Shown piece by piece: positions 44,701 through 54,543 of a stretch of DNA of 64,000 nt; position 1 is the first letter of the stretch, and each line of letters starts with the position of its first letter. The translations under genes and the position numbers were made by a program. The notes beneath the pieces are model-generated. The model had not been told where the DNA came from. It searched no databases and worked only from the letters and a program-made list of their open reading frames with translations. This DNA comes from Hyphomicrobium methylovorum (lineage in GTDB: Bacteria > Pseudomonadota > Alphaproteobacteria > Rhizobiales > Hyphomicrobiaceae). The DNA is taken from assembly GCF_013626205.1 (NCBI RefSeq), contig NZ_QHJE01000001.1, positions 992,001 through 1,056,000 on the forward strand, written 5' to 3'.

Positions 44701-46044
44701 ATGCAGCCGCTTTCTGAATTCGCCCTGCCGCCAGTCTCCGGCGAACTCAACCTTGATGATCTTGCCTCCGCATCGGCTGCAGAGCTTCTCGAACTTGGGT
44801 TGCAGAACGCGAGGCTGGGACAGCTCCATCCCGCTGCGGAAGCGCTCGCTCAATCGATCCTTATGGATTCGAAGTCTGCTGAAGCGCACGACGCGCTGGC
44901 AACCGTCATGCTCGCGCTCGACAACATCGAATTTGCCTGCAAGGCCAAAGCGAAAGCCGTAGGGCTCGGCAAGAATTCGTCGGCTGATTGGGACATGCTG
45001 GGCGATATGTTCGTTGCGCTTGGACAGGCGGACGACGCCGCTCAGGCATTCGGAACAGCGCTGGCACTGGCGCCGGATTCGCCCGATATCAAACATAAGC
45101 TGCGCATTACGACTGAGGCCGCCAAGGTTTTGAACTCTGGCGTCGTTGAACAGCCGTCCGCAGACCAGCTTCCCCTCGCCTGGCGCGTCGTCAATCTCGT
45201 GACGATCGTACCGGAGAACAATCCGCATACAGCCGCGTTCGACGACCTCATTTCGGGATTCGAATCCGCGCTTACAGCACTCGGCATCACGGTTCGCAAA
45301 CGCCGGAACGAGGCGAGCCTTGAAGGAATGAACCTTCTGTTCGGCGGCCACCTCATCGCCACGCAAGAGCATGCAGCGCGCATTCCGCACAACACGGTGA
45401 TCGTCAATCTGGAACAGCTGCGCGGCTTCAACATCGGCGCGCGGCCGATTTATACCGGGTTGCTGCGGCGGCTCGCCGTCTGGGACTACAGCGCGCGCAA
45501 TATTCAGCAGATCGAAAGGCTGATCCGCAATCCGCACGTCAGCCGGTTCCAGATCGGATACGTGCCGAGCATGACGCGGAAGCTCTTAGCACCGCAGACG
45601 ACGGACGTCCTTTTCTACGGCAGTCTCAACGGACGACGCAGCTCGATCCTGACCGAACTGACCCGTGCTGGATTGAACGTGCGGCACATCTTCAGCGTTT
45701 ATGGCGCAGAGCGCGATCGGGCGATTGCGGAAGCGAAAGTGGTGCTCAATCTGCACTTCTACGAAGACAGCATCCACGAGATCGTGCGGACATCTTATCT
45801 TCTGGCGAACGGCAAGGCGGTCGTCAGCGAATGCGGGCCCGACACGGAAATCGACGAGGATATTCGCAGCGCGATGGCAGCGGTGCCTTATACGGACGTC
45901 GTTTCTGCCTGCGTGGCGCTGGTGAAAGATGATGCTGCGCGGCATTCGTTGGAGCAGCGCGCATTCGAGGTGTTCTCGCGGCGCGACCAATCGGCGATCC
46001 TGCGCGATGCCATCGGGGCAACGCGGCTACCGGTCTTCGAATAG
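44701..46044 (+). CDS. TPR-containing glycosyltransferase-like protein
   Basis: A 447-residue protein. The N-terminus (about 15-140) holds TPR repeats with Ala/Leu-rich pairs of helices. The C-terminal part (150-447) has GT-B-like features: VLFYGSLNGRRSSILTELT near 300, a VLNLHFYEDSIHEIVRTSYLLANGKAVVSE segment near 345-375, and a donor-side Glu. It probably transfers sugar or links glycan proteins; specificity is unknown. ATG 44701 has GGAGG five bases before it and was preferred to GTG 44686. Confidence 0.7.
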   Translation: MQPLSEFALPPVSGELNLDDLASASAAELLELGLQNARLGQLHPAAEALAQSILMDSKSAEAHDALATVMLALDNIEFACKAKAKAVGLGKNSSADWDMLGDMFVALGQADDAAQAFGTALALAPDSPDIKHKLRITTEAAKVLNSGVVEQPSADQLPLAWRVVNLVTIVPENNPHTAAFDDLISGFESALTALGITVRKRRNEASLEGMNLLFGGHLIATQEHAARIPHNTVIVNLEQLRGFNIGARPIYTGLLRRLAVWDYSARNIQQIERLIRNPHVSRFQIGYVPSMTRKLLAPQTTDVLFYGSLNGRRSSILTELTRAGLNVRHIFSVYGAERDRAIAEAKVVLNLHFYEDSIHEIVRTSYLLANGKAVVSECGPDTEIDEDIRSAMAAVPYTDVVSACVALVKDDAARHSLEQRAFEVFSRRDQSAILRDAIGATRLPVFE

Positions 46045-46058
46045 CGGATAAGCAGCAG

Positions 46059-46835
46059 CTAGGCCGTCAAGCTCAACGCATTGCTGAGCGGCGCGAGCTT
46101 CGCCCAGCGGCGATCGAGTTCATCGATGTCCGCCTGATGTTGAGCACCAAATCCGTTTTTGACGTCGAAGGTATCGCGTCGGTCCGAGATCTGAAGCTTG
46201 CGTGCCTTGAACGCATTTGTCCACGGGCTGTAACCGTACCAATGGATCGAACCGAGATCGCGGCTACCGTTTACCTGGCGCGGCAGTTGTGACGAGTGAC
46301 GCCCTGGCGTGTACGCGCCAATCTCGTAGCGATGATAGAAGCGGCTGCGCGTTGGGAACGTGAGGCCGGGAATCTGCAGCCCCTTGAAGTCCATCTCGCT
46401 TTCCCAAATGCCGCTCGACTTCTGCTGCACGAGCGGCAGCGCCGGATCCGGCGCAACGTCCGGCTCCGTATCGATCATCACCGCGCCAGGTAAGCGGACG
46501 CCCGTCATGTCATGCTGAACGAGAAGGCGCTCCATCTTCTCCAAGCCTGGCGCCACGAAGAATTCGGTGGTGTTGAGCACCAGCTTCCAGGCACCCGGAA
46601 AGCGCTGTTCGTGCTTCATAACTTCGAAGTCGCACATGATCGCAGCGAACGATGCGTTTTCGGACTGAACGACTTCCCAGCCGGGCACGAGGCTGCGGCA
46701 GATGTCAGCCGATCCGTCGGTCGAAGCGTAGTCGATCAGGACGCCGTGGTCGAAGATATCGCGATGATGCTTCAGCCACCACGGCAGCAGGTACGCTTCA
46801 TTGAAGAAGTGCGAGATGACAACCCGGCGAACCAT
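46059..46835 (-). CDS. Glycosyltransferase family 2/92-like protein
   Basis: A 258-residue protein with the start RVVISHFFNEAYLLPWWLKHHRDIFDHGVLIDYASTDG that fits the GT-A fold of this family. Where relatives have Asp-x-Asp-Glu-Phe, it reads NTTEFFV (near 90), so the usual acidic metal motif is partly lost. It ends the minus-strand set 46059-48964, next to a sugar C-methyltransferase and an epimerase; it faces the TPR-glycosyltransferase tail to tail. Activity is uncertain. Confidence 0.65.
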   Translation of the reverse strand: MVRRVVISHFFNEAYLLPWWLKHHRDIFDHGVLIDYASTDGSADICRSLVPGWEVVQSENASFAAIMCDFEVMKHEQRFPGAWKLVLNTTEFFVAPGLEKMERLLVQHDMTGVRLPGAVMIDTEPDVAPDPALPLVQQKSSGIWESEMDFKGLQIPGLTFPTRSRFYHRYEIGAYTPGRHSSQLPRQVNGSRDLGSIHWYGYSPWTNAFKARKLQISDRRDTFDVKNGFGAQHQADIDELDRRWAKLAPLSNALSLTA

Positions 46836-46838
46836 GGC

Positions 46839-48080
46839 TTACCCAATCTCAGCAAGCTTTGGGAAATACATGACGAACTTTGGATCGACGGGCTCATTGA
46901 GCGCTCTGATCTTTCGCATGAGTTCGTCGGCAAAGTTCCAGGCGCCGATCAGGAATGTCGTATCCGCGGACAGTCCCGCGGCGGACTTCAGCGGCATGAT
47001 CTCCTGGCTTGTGCCGGGCACGTGCAGACCGACCTTCAGCGGCGCTTCGTCGATGTACATATCTGGTGACATTCCGGCCGCGCGGATGAACGTCAGCGCT
47101 TTCGCGGCCACGCCGACCAGCGCCACGCGGCGGCCTGCTGACTGATGGGCGGCGACGAGTTCTTTCGCGGTCTTCATTGCGGACCGTGCGCCCTCGGCGA
47201 AAGACGTGTACGCGGCAAGCGCGTCCGCAGGCGCGAGATCCTTGCGGAGGAATGGCGGTGTCGGTTCGGGCCAAGCGACGGCAAAGGGTGCCGTGTCGGC
47301 GAATGGAAATTCTGTATTCGCGTCTTCTGCACGCCGCAGGAAGAACAGCAGGCTCACGCCGTGAACAGAGACAAGGCGCGTTGCGTCGAGCCTCAGTCCG
47401 GCATTTGCTGCCAAGCGCGCCATCGAGGCAACCGTGTAGAACGAGTAGTGCTCGTGATAGACGGTGTCGAACTCGCCGTTCGCGATCATCATCGCTTGGC
47501 TGGTTTGGATAATGGCCGTTCCGCCCTCGGAGAGGCTGTTGCGCACGCCTCGCATGAACGCGGATGGATTGGGCGTATGCGCCGCGACGTTCATCGCAAC
47601 GATGATATCGAACGTTCCTTCGGGCCGAGCGTCAGGAAAGAAGCCCGTTACGACCTTGCGTCCTGCATCGCGTGCGATGGCGTTTAGATTTTCAGCGGGA
47701 TCAACGCCGGTTGCGTCGAAGCCTCGTGCGTCGAGAGATGCCAGCAGTGAGCCGTCGTTGGATGCGATTTCGAGCACGCGCGCTTTTGGTTGAACAGCGG
47801 CAAGCGCGTCAGAAAACCAATCGAAATAGGCTTTCAGGGTGCCGCTCGTACCGCTCGCATAAAGATAGTGTTTGAAGAGTCGTTCGGGGTCGACGAAGTG
47901 CGTGAGCTGGCCGTGGCTGCATGACGGGCAAACGGCAAATCCCAGTGGAAAGGCTTCGTAGGGCTCGTTCGCGTCGCTGAGAAGCAAGTTGGCGGGGGGC
48001 TGCACATCAAGATCGAGCAGCGGCGTGACGGCGGCATCGCACACCACGCACGTCCTTTGCGCAACGCACGGCGCGGTCAT
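46839..48080 (-). CDS. NDP-sugar C-methyltransferase-like SAM-dependent methyltransferase
   Basis: A 413-residue protein of the sugar C-methyltransferase type (related to TylC3/NovU-like enzymes). The N-terminus has the zinc-binding pairs CVVCD and CPSCSHGQLTHFV (about 11-65), the middle has the SAM motif VLEIASNDGSLLASLDARGF (about 105-125), and the C-terminal third is the Rossmann-like domain RRVALVGVAAKALTFIRAAG. Likely acts on a keto-sugar nucleotide in a deoxy-sugar path. The start overlaps the upstream epimerase stop (ATGA). Confidence 0.8.
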   Translation of the reverse strand: MTAPCVAQRTCVVCDAAVTPLLDLDVQPPANLLLSDANEPYEAFPLGFAVCPSCSHGQLTHFVDPERLFKHYLYASGTSGTLKAYFDWFSDALAAVQPKARVLEIASNDGSLLASLDARGFDATGVDPAENLNAIARDAGRKVVTGFFPDARPEGTFDIIVAMNVAAHTPNPSAFMRGVRNSLSEGGTAIIQTSQAMMIANGEFDTVYHEHYSFYTVASMARLAANAGLRLDATRLVSVHGVSLLFFLRRAEDANTEFPFADTAPFAVAWPEPTPPFLRKDLAPADALAAYTSFAEGARSAMKTAKELVAAHQSAGRRVALVGVAAKALTFIRAAGMSPDMYIDEAPLKVGLHVPGTSQEIMPLKSAAGLSADTTFLIGAWNFADELMRKIRALNEPVDPKFVMYFPKLAEIG

Positions 48081-48964
48081 GATGCCACTTTGAGATTGGA
48101 GCTGTAGATGCTGCGGAAGCGATCACACCGCTCGGCCAGCGTGGCTTCGGGCGGCGCTCCACAGAGCGCATGAATTTTATTGCAGTTCATGCGGAACGAA
48201 TATGTTTTCGATCTGCCCTTATCGACGACGGGCACGCCATGGAAGGCCGCGATTGCATCGGCGAGATCGCCTATGCTCGTGTTCAAAGACCCGGTGTTCA
48301 GGATTGGCGGCAGTTCCTGTTCGATCTCGACCAAGCGCAGAACGTAGTGCGCAAGATCTTCCAGGAAGAGCAGGTTGCGGTGCGAGTCACGATTGCTGAC
48401 CTCAACGCAACCGTTCCGCATTGCGGCGAGGTTCATTGCATTGAAGACCAGTTCGGCGCGCAACAGCGGACTCTCACCGCATACAGTGCCGAGGCGCAAT
48501 CCGGTCATGCCATTGGTGAAGCAGCGGGCGAGCGCATCAATTGATATTTTCGAACAGTCGTACGGATTGACCGGATCGAGGCGGGTCTCGGACTCGTCCA
48601 GCGCGGGCGGTATTTCGCCGTCGGTCAAGACCGAGTAGACGCTGGCGGTGCTTGCGTAGATGAGGCGTGCTTCAAGCGGCTTGCGGCGCGCGAAATGCAA
48701 AAGATCGAGGCAGTTGTTGGCGAGCGCGCCGTCAGGATCCTTGAGCGACATCGGCACGCTCGAATGACCCGCGAACCAGAGAATGACGTCGAAATTGGCG
48801 AGATCCGCGATCGTCAATTCTTGATAGCGGCAACGCAGGGCATTCGGGATGCCGGCCAAGCGATCCGGGTTCTGGTCGCAAACAGCCACGTCGAGGCCAG
48901 AGCCGATCAGGAGCGGCCGCAGGTAAGCCCCGACGTAACCGTGTCCGATCAATAGAATTTTCAT
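48077..48964 (-). CDS. NAD-dependent epimerase/dehydratase
   Basis: A 295-residue SDR-type sugar nucleotide enzyme. The NAD-binding motif GHGYVGAYL lies at residues 8-16 and the catalytic Tyr-x-x-x-Lys appears as YDCSKISID near 134-142, with an upstream IYASTASVYS. It probably makes or reduces a deoxy-sugar nucleotide in step with the downstream C-methyltransferase, which it overlaps by four bases. Start is ATG 48964. Confidence 0.8.
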   Translation of the reverse strand: MKILLIGHGYVGAYLRPLLIGSGLDVAVCDQNPDRLAGIPNALRCRYQELTIADLANFDVILWFAGHSSVPMSLKDPDGALANNCLDLLHFARRKPLEARLIYASTASVYSVLTDGEIPPALDESETRLDPVNPYDCSKISIDALARCFTNGMTGLRLGTVCGESPLLRAELVFNAMNLAAMRNGCVEVSNRDSHRNLLFLEDLAHYVLRLVEIEQELPPILNTGSLNTSIGDLADAIAAFHGVPVVDKGRSKTYSFRMNCNKIHALCGAPPEATLAERCDRFRSIYSSNLKVAS

Positions 48965-49136
48965 TGCAGATTCCGGACGGATTTCATCGTCTCCGGACTG
49001 TTTCTGCTTCGCCTTGCACGTGGCTTGACGGTGGGACAGCCGCGCAGGCGGCTTCGCATCGTCTTGACAGATGGGAGAAAGCCACGCACCTCAACGTCTC
49101 CCCATGTCCGGGCGCAACGAAACCAGGAATTCGCGG

Positions 49137-49757
49137 ATGAGCGGCCCAAAGATCAAATTGCATAAGGGCGACCTGCCCGCCGGTCTGACGTTTCCGAAAG
49201 GCGTTGCGATCGATACCGAAACGCTCGGACTGAAACCGCATCGCGACCGGCTTTGCCTCGTCCAGCTCTCGGGCGGCGACGGCACGGCGCACCTCGTACA
49301 ATTCGACGGCAAGTCCTATGAGGCGCCGCGTCTGAAAGCGCTGCTGGCCGATGCCGCAACTCTAAAGATTTTCCATTTCGCCCGGTTCGACGTGGCCGTG
49401 CTTCAGCAATATCTCGGTGTCACCACTGGGCCGCTTTACTGCACGAAGATCGCTTCGAAGCTCGCTCGCACTTACACGGACCGGCACGGACTGAAGGATC
49501 TGGTTGGCGAACTGCTCGGCATCGAGATTTCGAAGCAACAGCAGAGCAGCGACTGGGCGGCGGCTAACCTCAGCGACAGCCAGAAGGCATACGCGGCGAA
49601 CGACGTGCTGCACCTGCATGAGATCAAGACGAAGCTGGATGCAATGCTGGCTCGCAGCGACCGTCAGGAACTCGCTGAATCGGCGTTCAGCTTCCTGCCG
49701 ACGCGGGCGCGGCTCGATCTTGCGGGCTTCGAGGATGACGACATCTTCGCGCATTAA
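49137..49757 (+). CDS. rnd: Ribonuclease D-like 3'-5' exonuclease
   Basis: A 206-residue protein with the DEDDy exonuclease core: VAIDTETLGL (about 20-29, with the Asp-x-Glu), HFARFDVAVLQQYL near 75-88, and the YAANDVLHLHEI (Asp-Val near 155). It is short: the HRDC domain of full RNase D is missing, as in many alphaproteobacteria. It trims tRNA or other RNA 3' ends. ATG 49137 puts the typical IKLHKGDLP at the start; 49104 is possible. Confidence 0.87.
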   Translation: MSGPKIKLHKGDLPAGLTFPKGVAIDTETLGLKPHRDRLCLVQLSGGDGTAHLVQFDGKSYEAPRLKALLADAATLKIFHFARFDVAVLQQYLGVTTGPLYCTKIASKLARTYTDRHGLKDLVGELLGIEISKQQQSSDWAAANLSDSQKAYAANDVLHLHEIKTKLDAMLARSDRQELAESAFSFLPTRARLDLAGFEDDDIFAH

Positions 49758-49883
49758 GCAGTTTTCGGCGGAGAACCGGCACCCACGGCTCCGGATTTCC
49801 GTGATCTCCAGCCTCCCGTCCCAAAGTCTCCCCATTTCCGGCTGAGATTGAGGTTTCCTCGGGGAATAGTTGCATGGGCCTCA

Positions 49884-51818
49884 ATGGCTGCCACATCTGA
49901 CAGCGCCACGGCGGGCGGGCGCTCGCGTTCGTCTAACATCGTTTTTGCCGGTGACCGCACGGTGAGCCGTCGTTTGGCGCACCGCCATTCGCGTCATGTT
50001 CGGCTGCTCAAGATCTCGCTGCCGCTCCTTGCCCTCGTGACTTCCGGGCTTTTCCTTCTGGTTGTTCTCGGCGGCAAAGGCGTCGGCCCCGCCATGCCGT
50101 CGCTGCAGATCCCGCAGATCGTTGCCGACAATCTGAAAATGAAGAATCCGCACTACGAGGGATTCAATGCGGACGGCGGGCGCTACTGGGTGAAGGCCGA
50201 GACCGCGCAACAGGATCTGAAGTCGCTGACGCTGGTTCATCTCGAAGGCATTACCGGCGACCTGCTCGATGCGAAGAAGCAAAAGACTCATCTCGTCGCG
50301 GCGCGTGGCATCTTCGACAACAAAGCGAGCACGCTTGAGCTGCAGGATTCGATCCGCGTTACAGGAGACGGCGGCCTCAACGCGACGCTGACGCACGCAA
50401 TGATCCAAACGAAAGAAGGGATCATCACGTCGGACCAGCCATCGACCATCGCGATGGGTGCGGGCACGATCCTCTCGAACCAACTGACGATCCGCCAGAA
50501 GACAAAGGAATATACTTTTGTCGACAACGTGCGCGCGCACATGAAGACGAAAGCACCTGTGGCGGCGGCCGCAGAGGATCCTTCGGCACCGAAGGCAATG
50601 CCGTTTGGAAAGCCCGGCGAACCCGTAGATGTCTCCGCCAACCGGCTCGATGTGGACGACACAAAGAAAACGGCGCTCTTCACCGGCAAAGTGGTCGCGA
50701 CGCAAGCGGGTGCCACGCTCTCCGCGCCTGAAATGTCGGTGAGTTACGAAGGCGAGGTTGCGCCGACGGGCTCGGAGACCGCAGAGACGGCGCAGGCCAA
50801 GACCGAAGAGCCGGGCACGAAGGTCAAGTCGATCATTGCGCGGGATTCCGTCGTTCTGGTGCAAGCGTCAGGTGAAACTGCCACCAGCCAAACCGCGCAA
50901 TTCGATGCAGCGTCTCAGGTCGCGGTGCTCGACGGTGACGTGGTTCTGACGCAAGGCGACGATAAGAAAGCCGTTGGTGACCGGGCCGAATACAATCAGG
51001 CGGCGCAAACCATGGTTCTGACCGGGCCGGTTGTCGTTACGCAAGGCGCGAACGTGCTGAAAGGGCGTCGCCTCGTGTTCAATCAGACCACCAACAAAAT
51101 GCAATTGACGGCGCCGACGGACGCAACGGCGGGCCGGATTTCAGCACACTTCGTGAAACCCGCTCAGTCTGCGACGAAAGCAAGCGAAGACGATGCCGAC
51201 CCGTCGGCAGGCGGCATTCCGTTCGGCGCGACGTTCAAGACCGATCCGAATGCGCCGTACGACGTGACGGCGATGCGGCTTGATGTCGATGACAACGCCA
51301 AGACTGCGTTGTTCAGCGGCGATGTCATCACGCTGCAGGGTAACTTCACGATCCGGTCCGCGGAAATGACTGCCTATTATAACGGCAAGGCGGGCCTGGG
51401 CCGCAGCGCAGACGGCGACACCTCCGCGGGTGCGTCACTGACGCAAATCCGCGCGAAGAAGAACGTATCGATCGTTGCAAAGGATGGTCAGAAGGCCACT
51501 GGCGACTGGGCCGAAGTGAACGTTAAGACCAACCTTGCGACGCTTGGTGGCGCGGTGGTGCTGACCCAGGGCAAGAACATCGTCAAAGGCAATAAGCTGC
51601 TCATCGACTTGAATACCGGCCAGGTTACGATCAAAACCGAACCCCCGGCCGGAACCGCGAAGTCGACGGCATCGGCTGGAGGCGTGAGCACCGACAGTGA
51701 CGGCAATTTGAAGCTGGATCGGCCCAGCGCCGTTTTCTATCCGGGACAATTGATGGGCAAGAAACAGAAGCCGGCCGCACCTGAAGTGGACGGCTGGCAA
51801 TCGCGGACGGCGCCCTGA
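49884..51818 (+). CDS. lptC: Fused LptC-LptA (two OstA-like domains) LPS transport protein
   Basis: A 644-residue protein. The N-terminal half has one transmembrane segment (about residues 40-63, LLKISLPLLALVTSGLFLLVV) and an LptC-like beta-jellyroll (about 65-225, PHYEGFNADGGRYWVKAE). Two OstA/LptA-like parts follow (about 230-425 and 465-600), each starting with V-D-V-S-A-N-R-L-D-V-D-D-like and V-T-A-M-R-L-D-V-D-D-like stretches and 'KTALFTGKVVATQ' / 'KTALFSGDVITLQ'. LptA and LptC form the periplasmic bridge for LPS export. LptB follows, with rpoN next, as usual in Rhizobiales. Start is ATG 49884 rather than an upstream TTG. Confidence 0.82.
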   Translation: MAATSDSATAGGRSRSSNIVFAGDRTVSRRLAHRHSRHVRLLKISLPLLALVTSGLFLLVVLGGKGVGPAMPSLQIPQIVADNLKMKNPHYEGFNADGGRYWVKAETAQQDLKSLTLVHLEGITGDLLDAKKQKTHLVAARGIFDNKASTLELQDSIRVTGDGGLNATLTHAMIQTKEGIITSDQPSTIAMGAGTILSNQLTIRQKTKEYTFVDNVRAHMKTKAPVAAAAEDPSAPKAMPFGKPGEPVDVSANRLDVDDTKKTALFTGKVVATQAGATLSAPEMSVSYEGEVAPTGSETAETAQAKTEEPGTKVKSIIARDSVVLVQASGETATSQTAQFDAASQVAVLDGDVVLTQGDDKKAVGDRAEYNQAAQTMVLTGPVVVTQGANVLKGRRLVFNQTTNKMQLTAPTDATAGRISAHFVKPAQSATKASEDDADPSAGGIPFGATFKTDPNAPYDVTAMRLDVDDNAKTALFSGDVITLQGNFTIRSAEMTAYYNGKAGLGRSADGDTSAGASLTQIRAKKNVSIVAKDGQKATGDWAEVNVKTNLATLGGAVVLTQGKNIVKGNKLLIDLNTGQVTIKTEPPAGTAKSTASAGGVSTDSDGNLKLDRPSAVFYPGQLMGKKQKPAAPEVDGWQSRTAP

Positions 51819-51888
51819 TCTTGACGATGGCTGCCGTTCGAGACATTTCCTGGCCGCGGATTTTCGCGAGCCGTGCGGAGAAACGATA

Positions 51889-52752
51889 GTGTTCAGAGCT
51901 CTGCCATTCCGCCTGAAGTCAAAGGCCAGCGGTGCTCCGCAAGGCTCGAACGGCCACGCGCCGCAAAACGGGGCTGCGGTCAACGGGCAGGCGAGCGACC
52001 AGGACCCGCATGCCATTGGCGCGGAAGGCTGGCTGACGGCTTATGGGATTAAGAAATCCTATCGCAAGCGCATGGTCGTCAAAGGCGTCAGCCTAGCCGT
52101 CGGCCGAGGTGAGTCCGTTGGACTTTTGGGGCCGAACGGCGCGGGTAAGACAACCGTTTTCTACATGATTACCGGGCTCGTAGCCGCGGACGATGGGCGC
52201 ATCACGCTTGATGGCGAGAACGTCACTAAGCTGCCTATGTATCAGCGCGCGCGCCTTGGCGTCGGGTATCTGCCGCAGGAAGCCTCGATTTTCCGTGGAT
52301 TGACGGTCGAGCAGAACATCATGGCCGTGCTTGAGCTCATCGAGCCTGACCGGAAGGCGCGGAAAGAGCAGCTGGACGCACTTCTTGAGGAATTTTCGAT
52401 CACTCGACTGCGTAAATCACCGGCACTGGCACTTTCCGGCGGCGAGCGGCGGCGGTGCGAAATTGCCCGGGCCTTGGCCTCCCGGCCTTCGTTTATGTTG
52501 CTGGACGAACCATTTGCCGGTATCGACCCGATAGCGGTCGGCGATATTCAACAACTCGTCCGGCATTTGACGGAACGCGGAATTGGCGTTTTGATCACGG
52601 ACCACAACGTTCGTGAAACGTTAAGTCTCATCGACCGCGCGTATATCATCTATGATGGTCAGGTTCTGACACAAGGCAAACCTTCGGAAATCATATCGAA
52701 CGAAGACGTTCGGCGAGTGTACCTTGGCGATATGTTCGTTAACACGCCTTGA
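51889..52752 (+). CDS. lptB: LPS export ABC transporter ATPase LptB
   Basis: A 287-residue ATPase of the LPS exporter. Walker A GPNGAGKTT lies near residues 80-88, signature LSGGERRRCEIARA near 183-196, Walker B FMLLDEPFAGIDP near 204-216. It has an extra N-terminal tail of about 45 residues, rich in Gly/Asn/Gln. The start is GTG 51889, with GGAG before it. It lies between the fused lptC-lptA gene and rpoN. Confidence 0.92.
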   Translation: MFRALPFRLKSKASGAPQGSNGHAPQNGAAVNGQASDQDPHAIGAEGWLTAYGIKKSYRKRMVVKGVSLAVGRGESVGLLGPNGAGKTTVFYMITGLVAADDGRITLDGENVTKLPMYQRARLGVGYLPQEASIFRGLTVEQNIMAVLELIEPDRKARKEQLDALLEEFSITRLRKSPALALSGGERRRCEIARALASRPSFMLLDEPFAGIDPIAVGDIQQLVRHLTERGIGVLITDHNVRETLSLIDRAYIIYDGQVLTQGKPSEIISNEDVRRVYLGDMFVNTP

Positions 52753-52798
52753 TTATTGCTCTCCTGAGGATTTGACCGACGGAGCGGCGGGTTAGCGC

Positions 52799-54334
52799 AT
52801 GGCGCTTTCTGCAAAACTTGAGCTGAGACAGGGCCAGCAGCTGGTGATGACACCACAGCTGCAGCAGGCGATCCGTCTTTTGCAGCTGTCGAACGTCGAA
52901 CTCGGCGAATTCGTCGAGGCTGAGCTTGAGCGCAACCCGCTGCTGGAGCGAGAAGAAACCACCGCCCAGAACGCCGAAGCTGTACCCGAGAAAGCCGACG
53001 ACGGCAGCGGCACGGACGGGGGCGAAGACGACAATTGGCTCGACCTGCGCGAACCGGTTCAAGATCAGAGCGGCGGGCTCGACGCGGATTTCGGTAACGT
53101 CTTTCAGGAACCGGGTACGGGCGAACCGTCATATGACCCCTCGGCATCCGGTCTTGGATGGGCGAACGTCACCCAGCGCATGCACAACGGCGGCGACGAG
53201 GACAATGACCTCGAAGACTATGTCGCCAATCAGGTGTCGCTGCGTCAGCATCTCAGCGAGCAACTGCCGCTGACCGTCTCCGACAGCGTCGAACGGATCG
53301 TCGGGCAGTATCTGATCGATCTCACGGATGAAGCGGGTTACATCCCGGCAGATCTTGCGTCTCTTGCCGATCGGCTCGGCAAGTCTCTGGAATTCGTTGA
53401 ATCCGTACTGACCAAACTGCAGACCTTCGACCCGCCCGGTGTATTCGCGCGATCGCTCGCCGAATGCCTCGCGCTGCAGCTCAAGGATCAGAACCGTTAC
53501 GATCCGTTGATGGCGAAGCTGCTGGCCAATCTCGATCTGCTGGGAAGTCGGAACCTTACAGCGCTCAAGAAAGCCGTCGCCGTCGACATGGATGAACTCG
53601 CGGACATGATCCGCGAAATCAAATGCCTCAATCCAAAGCCCGGATTGAAGTTCGGTTCCGTGCAGATGCAGCCGGTCGTGCCTGACGTGATCGTTCGTGC
53701 GGCTTCAGATGGTGGCTGGCATGTTGAACTCAACAGCGAGACGCTGCCGCGCGTTCTCATCGACCGCACCTACTACACGCGTGTCGCCAAGACGGCGAAC
53801 AACGAACGGGACAAGGATTACCTGTTCGAATGCCTGCAAACGGCGAACTGGCTTGTAAAAAGCCTCGATCAGCGTGCACGGACGATTCTGAAAGTGGCGG
53901 ATCAGATCGTGCGTCAGCAGGACAGCTTTTTCGTGTACGGCGTCCAGCATCTGAGACCGCTCAATCTCAAGACGATCGCCGACGCTATTTCGATGCACGA
54001 GTCGACTGTTTCGCGCGTGACGTCGAACAAGTACATGGCGACGCCGAGGGGCATCTTCGAACTCAAGTATTTTTTCACGTCCGCGATCGCATCATCGAGC
54101 GATGGCGAAGCCCATTCCTCGGAATCGGTGCGTTATCGAATCAAGCAACTGATCGATGCGGAGTCGGCTGACGGCGTATTGTCGGACGACCAAATTGTCG
54201 ATCGGCTGCGGGCTGAAGGTGTCGATATTGCCCGGCGCACTGTCGCCAAGTATCGCGAAGCCATGCGCATTCCATCATCGGTTCAACGGCGCCGTGATAA
54301 ACGACTTTCAGAACACTTGAGTGGAACTCTTTAG
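52799..54334 (+). CDS. rpoN: RNA polymerase sigma-54 factor
   Basis: A 511-residue sigma-54 factor. Region I is the Gln-rich start (LRQGQQLVMTPQLQQAIRLLQ, residues 10-30); an acidic region II (about 50-110) follows; the core-binding and DNA-binding domains lie in the middle (VSRVTSNKYMATPRGIFELKYFF near 405-427); and the RpoN box ARRTVAKYREAMRIPSS is near 480-496. Usually controls nitrogen and other assimilation genes. It is next to hpf and ptsN, the nitrogen-PTS group. Confidence 0.95.
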   Translation: MALSAKLELRQGQQLVMTPQLQQAIRLLQLSNVELGEFVEAELERNPLLEREETTAQNAEAVPEKADDGSGTDGGEDDNWLDLREPVQDQSGGLDADFGNVFQEPGTGEPSYDPSASGLGWANVTQRMHNGGDEDNDLEDYVANQVSLRQHLSEQLPLTVSDSVERIVGQYLIDLTDEAGYIPADLASLADRLGKSLEFVESVLTKLQTFDPPGVFARSLAECLALQLKDQNRYDPLMAKLLANLDLLGSRNLTALKKAVAVDMDELADMIREIKCLNPKPGLKFGSVQMQPVVPDVIVRAASDGGWHVELNSETLPRVLIDRTYYTRVAKTANNERDKDYLFECLQTANWLVKSLDQRARTILKVADQIVRQQDSFFVYGVQHLRPLNLKTIADAISMHESTVSRVTSNKYMATPRGIFELKYFFTSAIASSSDGEAHSSESVRYRIKQLIDAESADGVLSDDQIVDRLRAEGVDIARRTVAKYREAMRIPSSVQRRRDKRLSEHLSGTL

Positions 54335-54543
54335 ATCTTATGTAAGATGCTGTTTTTAATTGTTTTTATTCGCCTGGAAGACGCCAAGAGTGATTTGACA
54401 TATTCGCGGCTCGGCCCATAATTTCAGTACCTGAAGGTCCGGCTTGCGGCGGCCACACTCGTTTGTCATCGTAATCCGCCCAAAGGTAAAAGCGCACACG
54501 TGTGCTTTTCGTCCACCACCATTTGCAATACAGGCAGGGCGGC

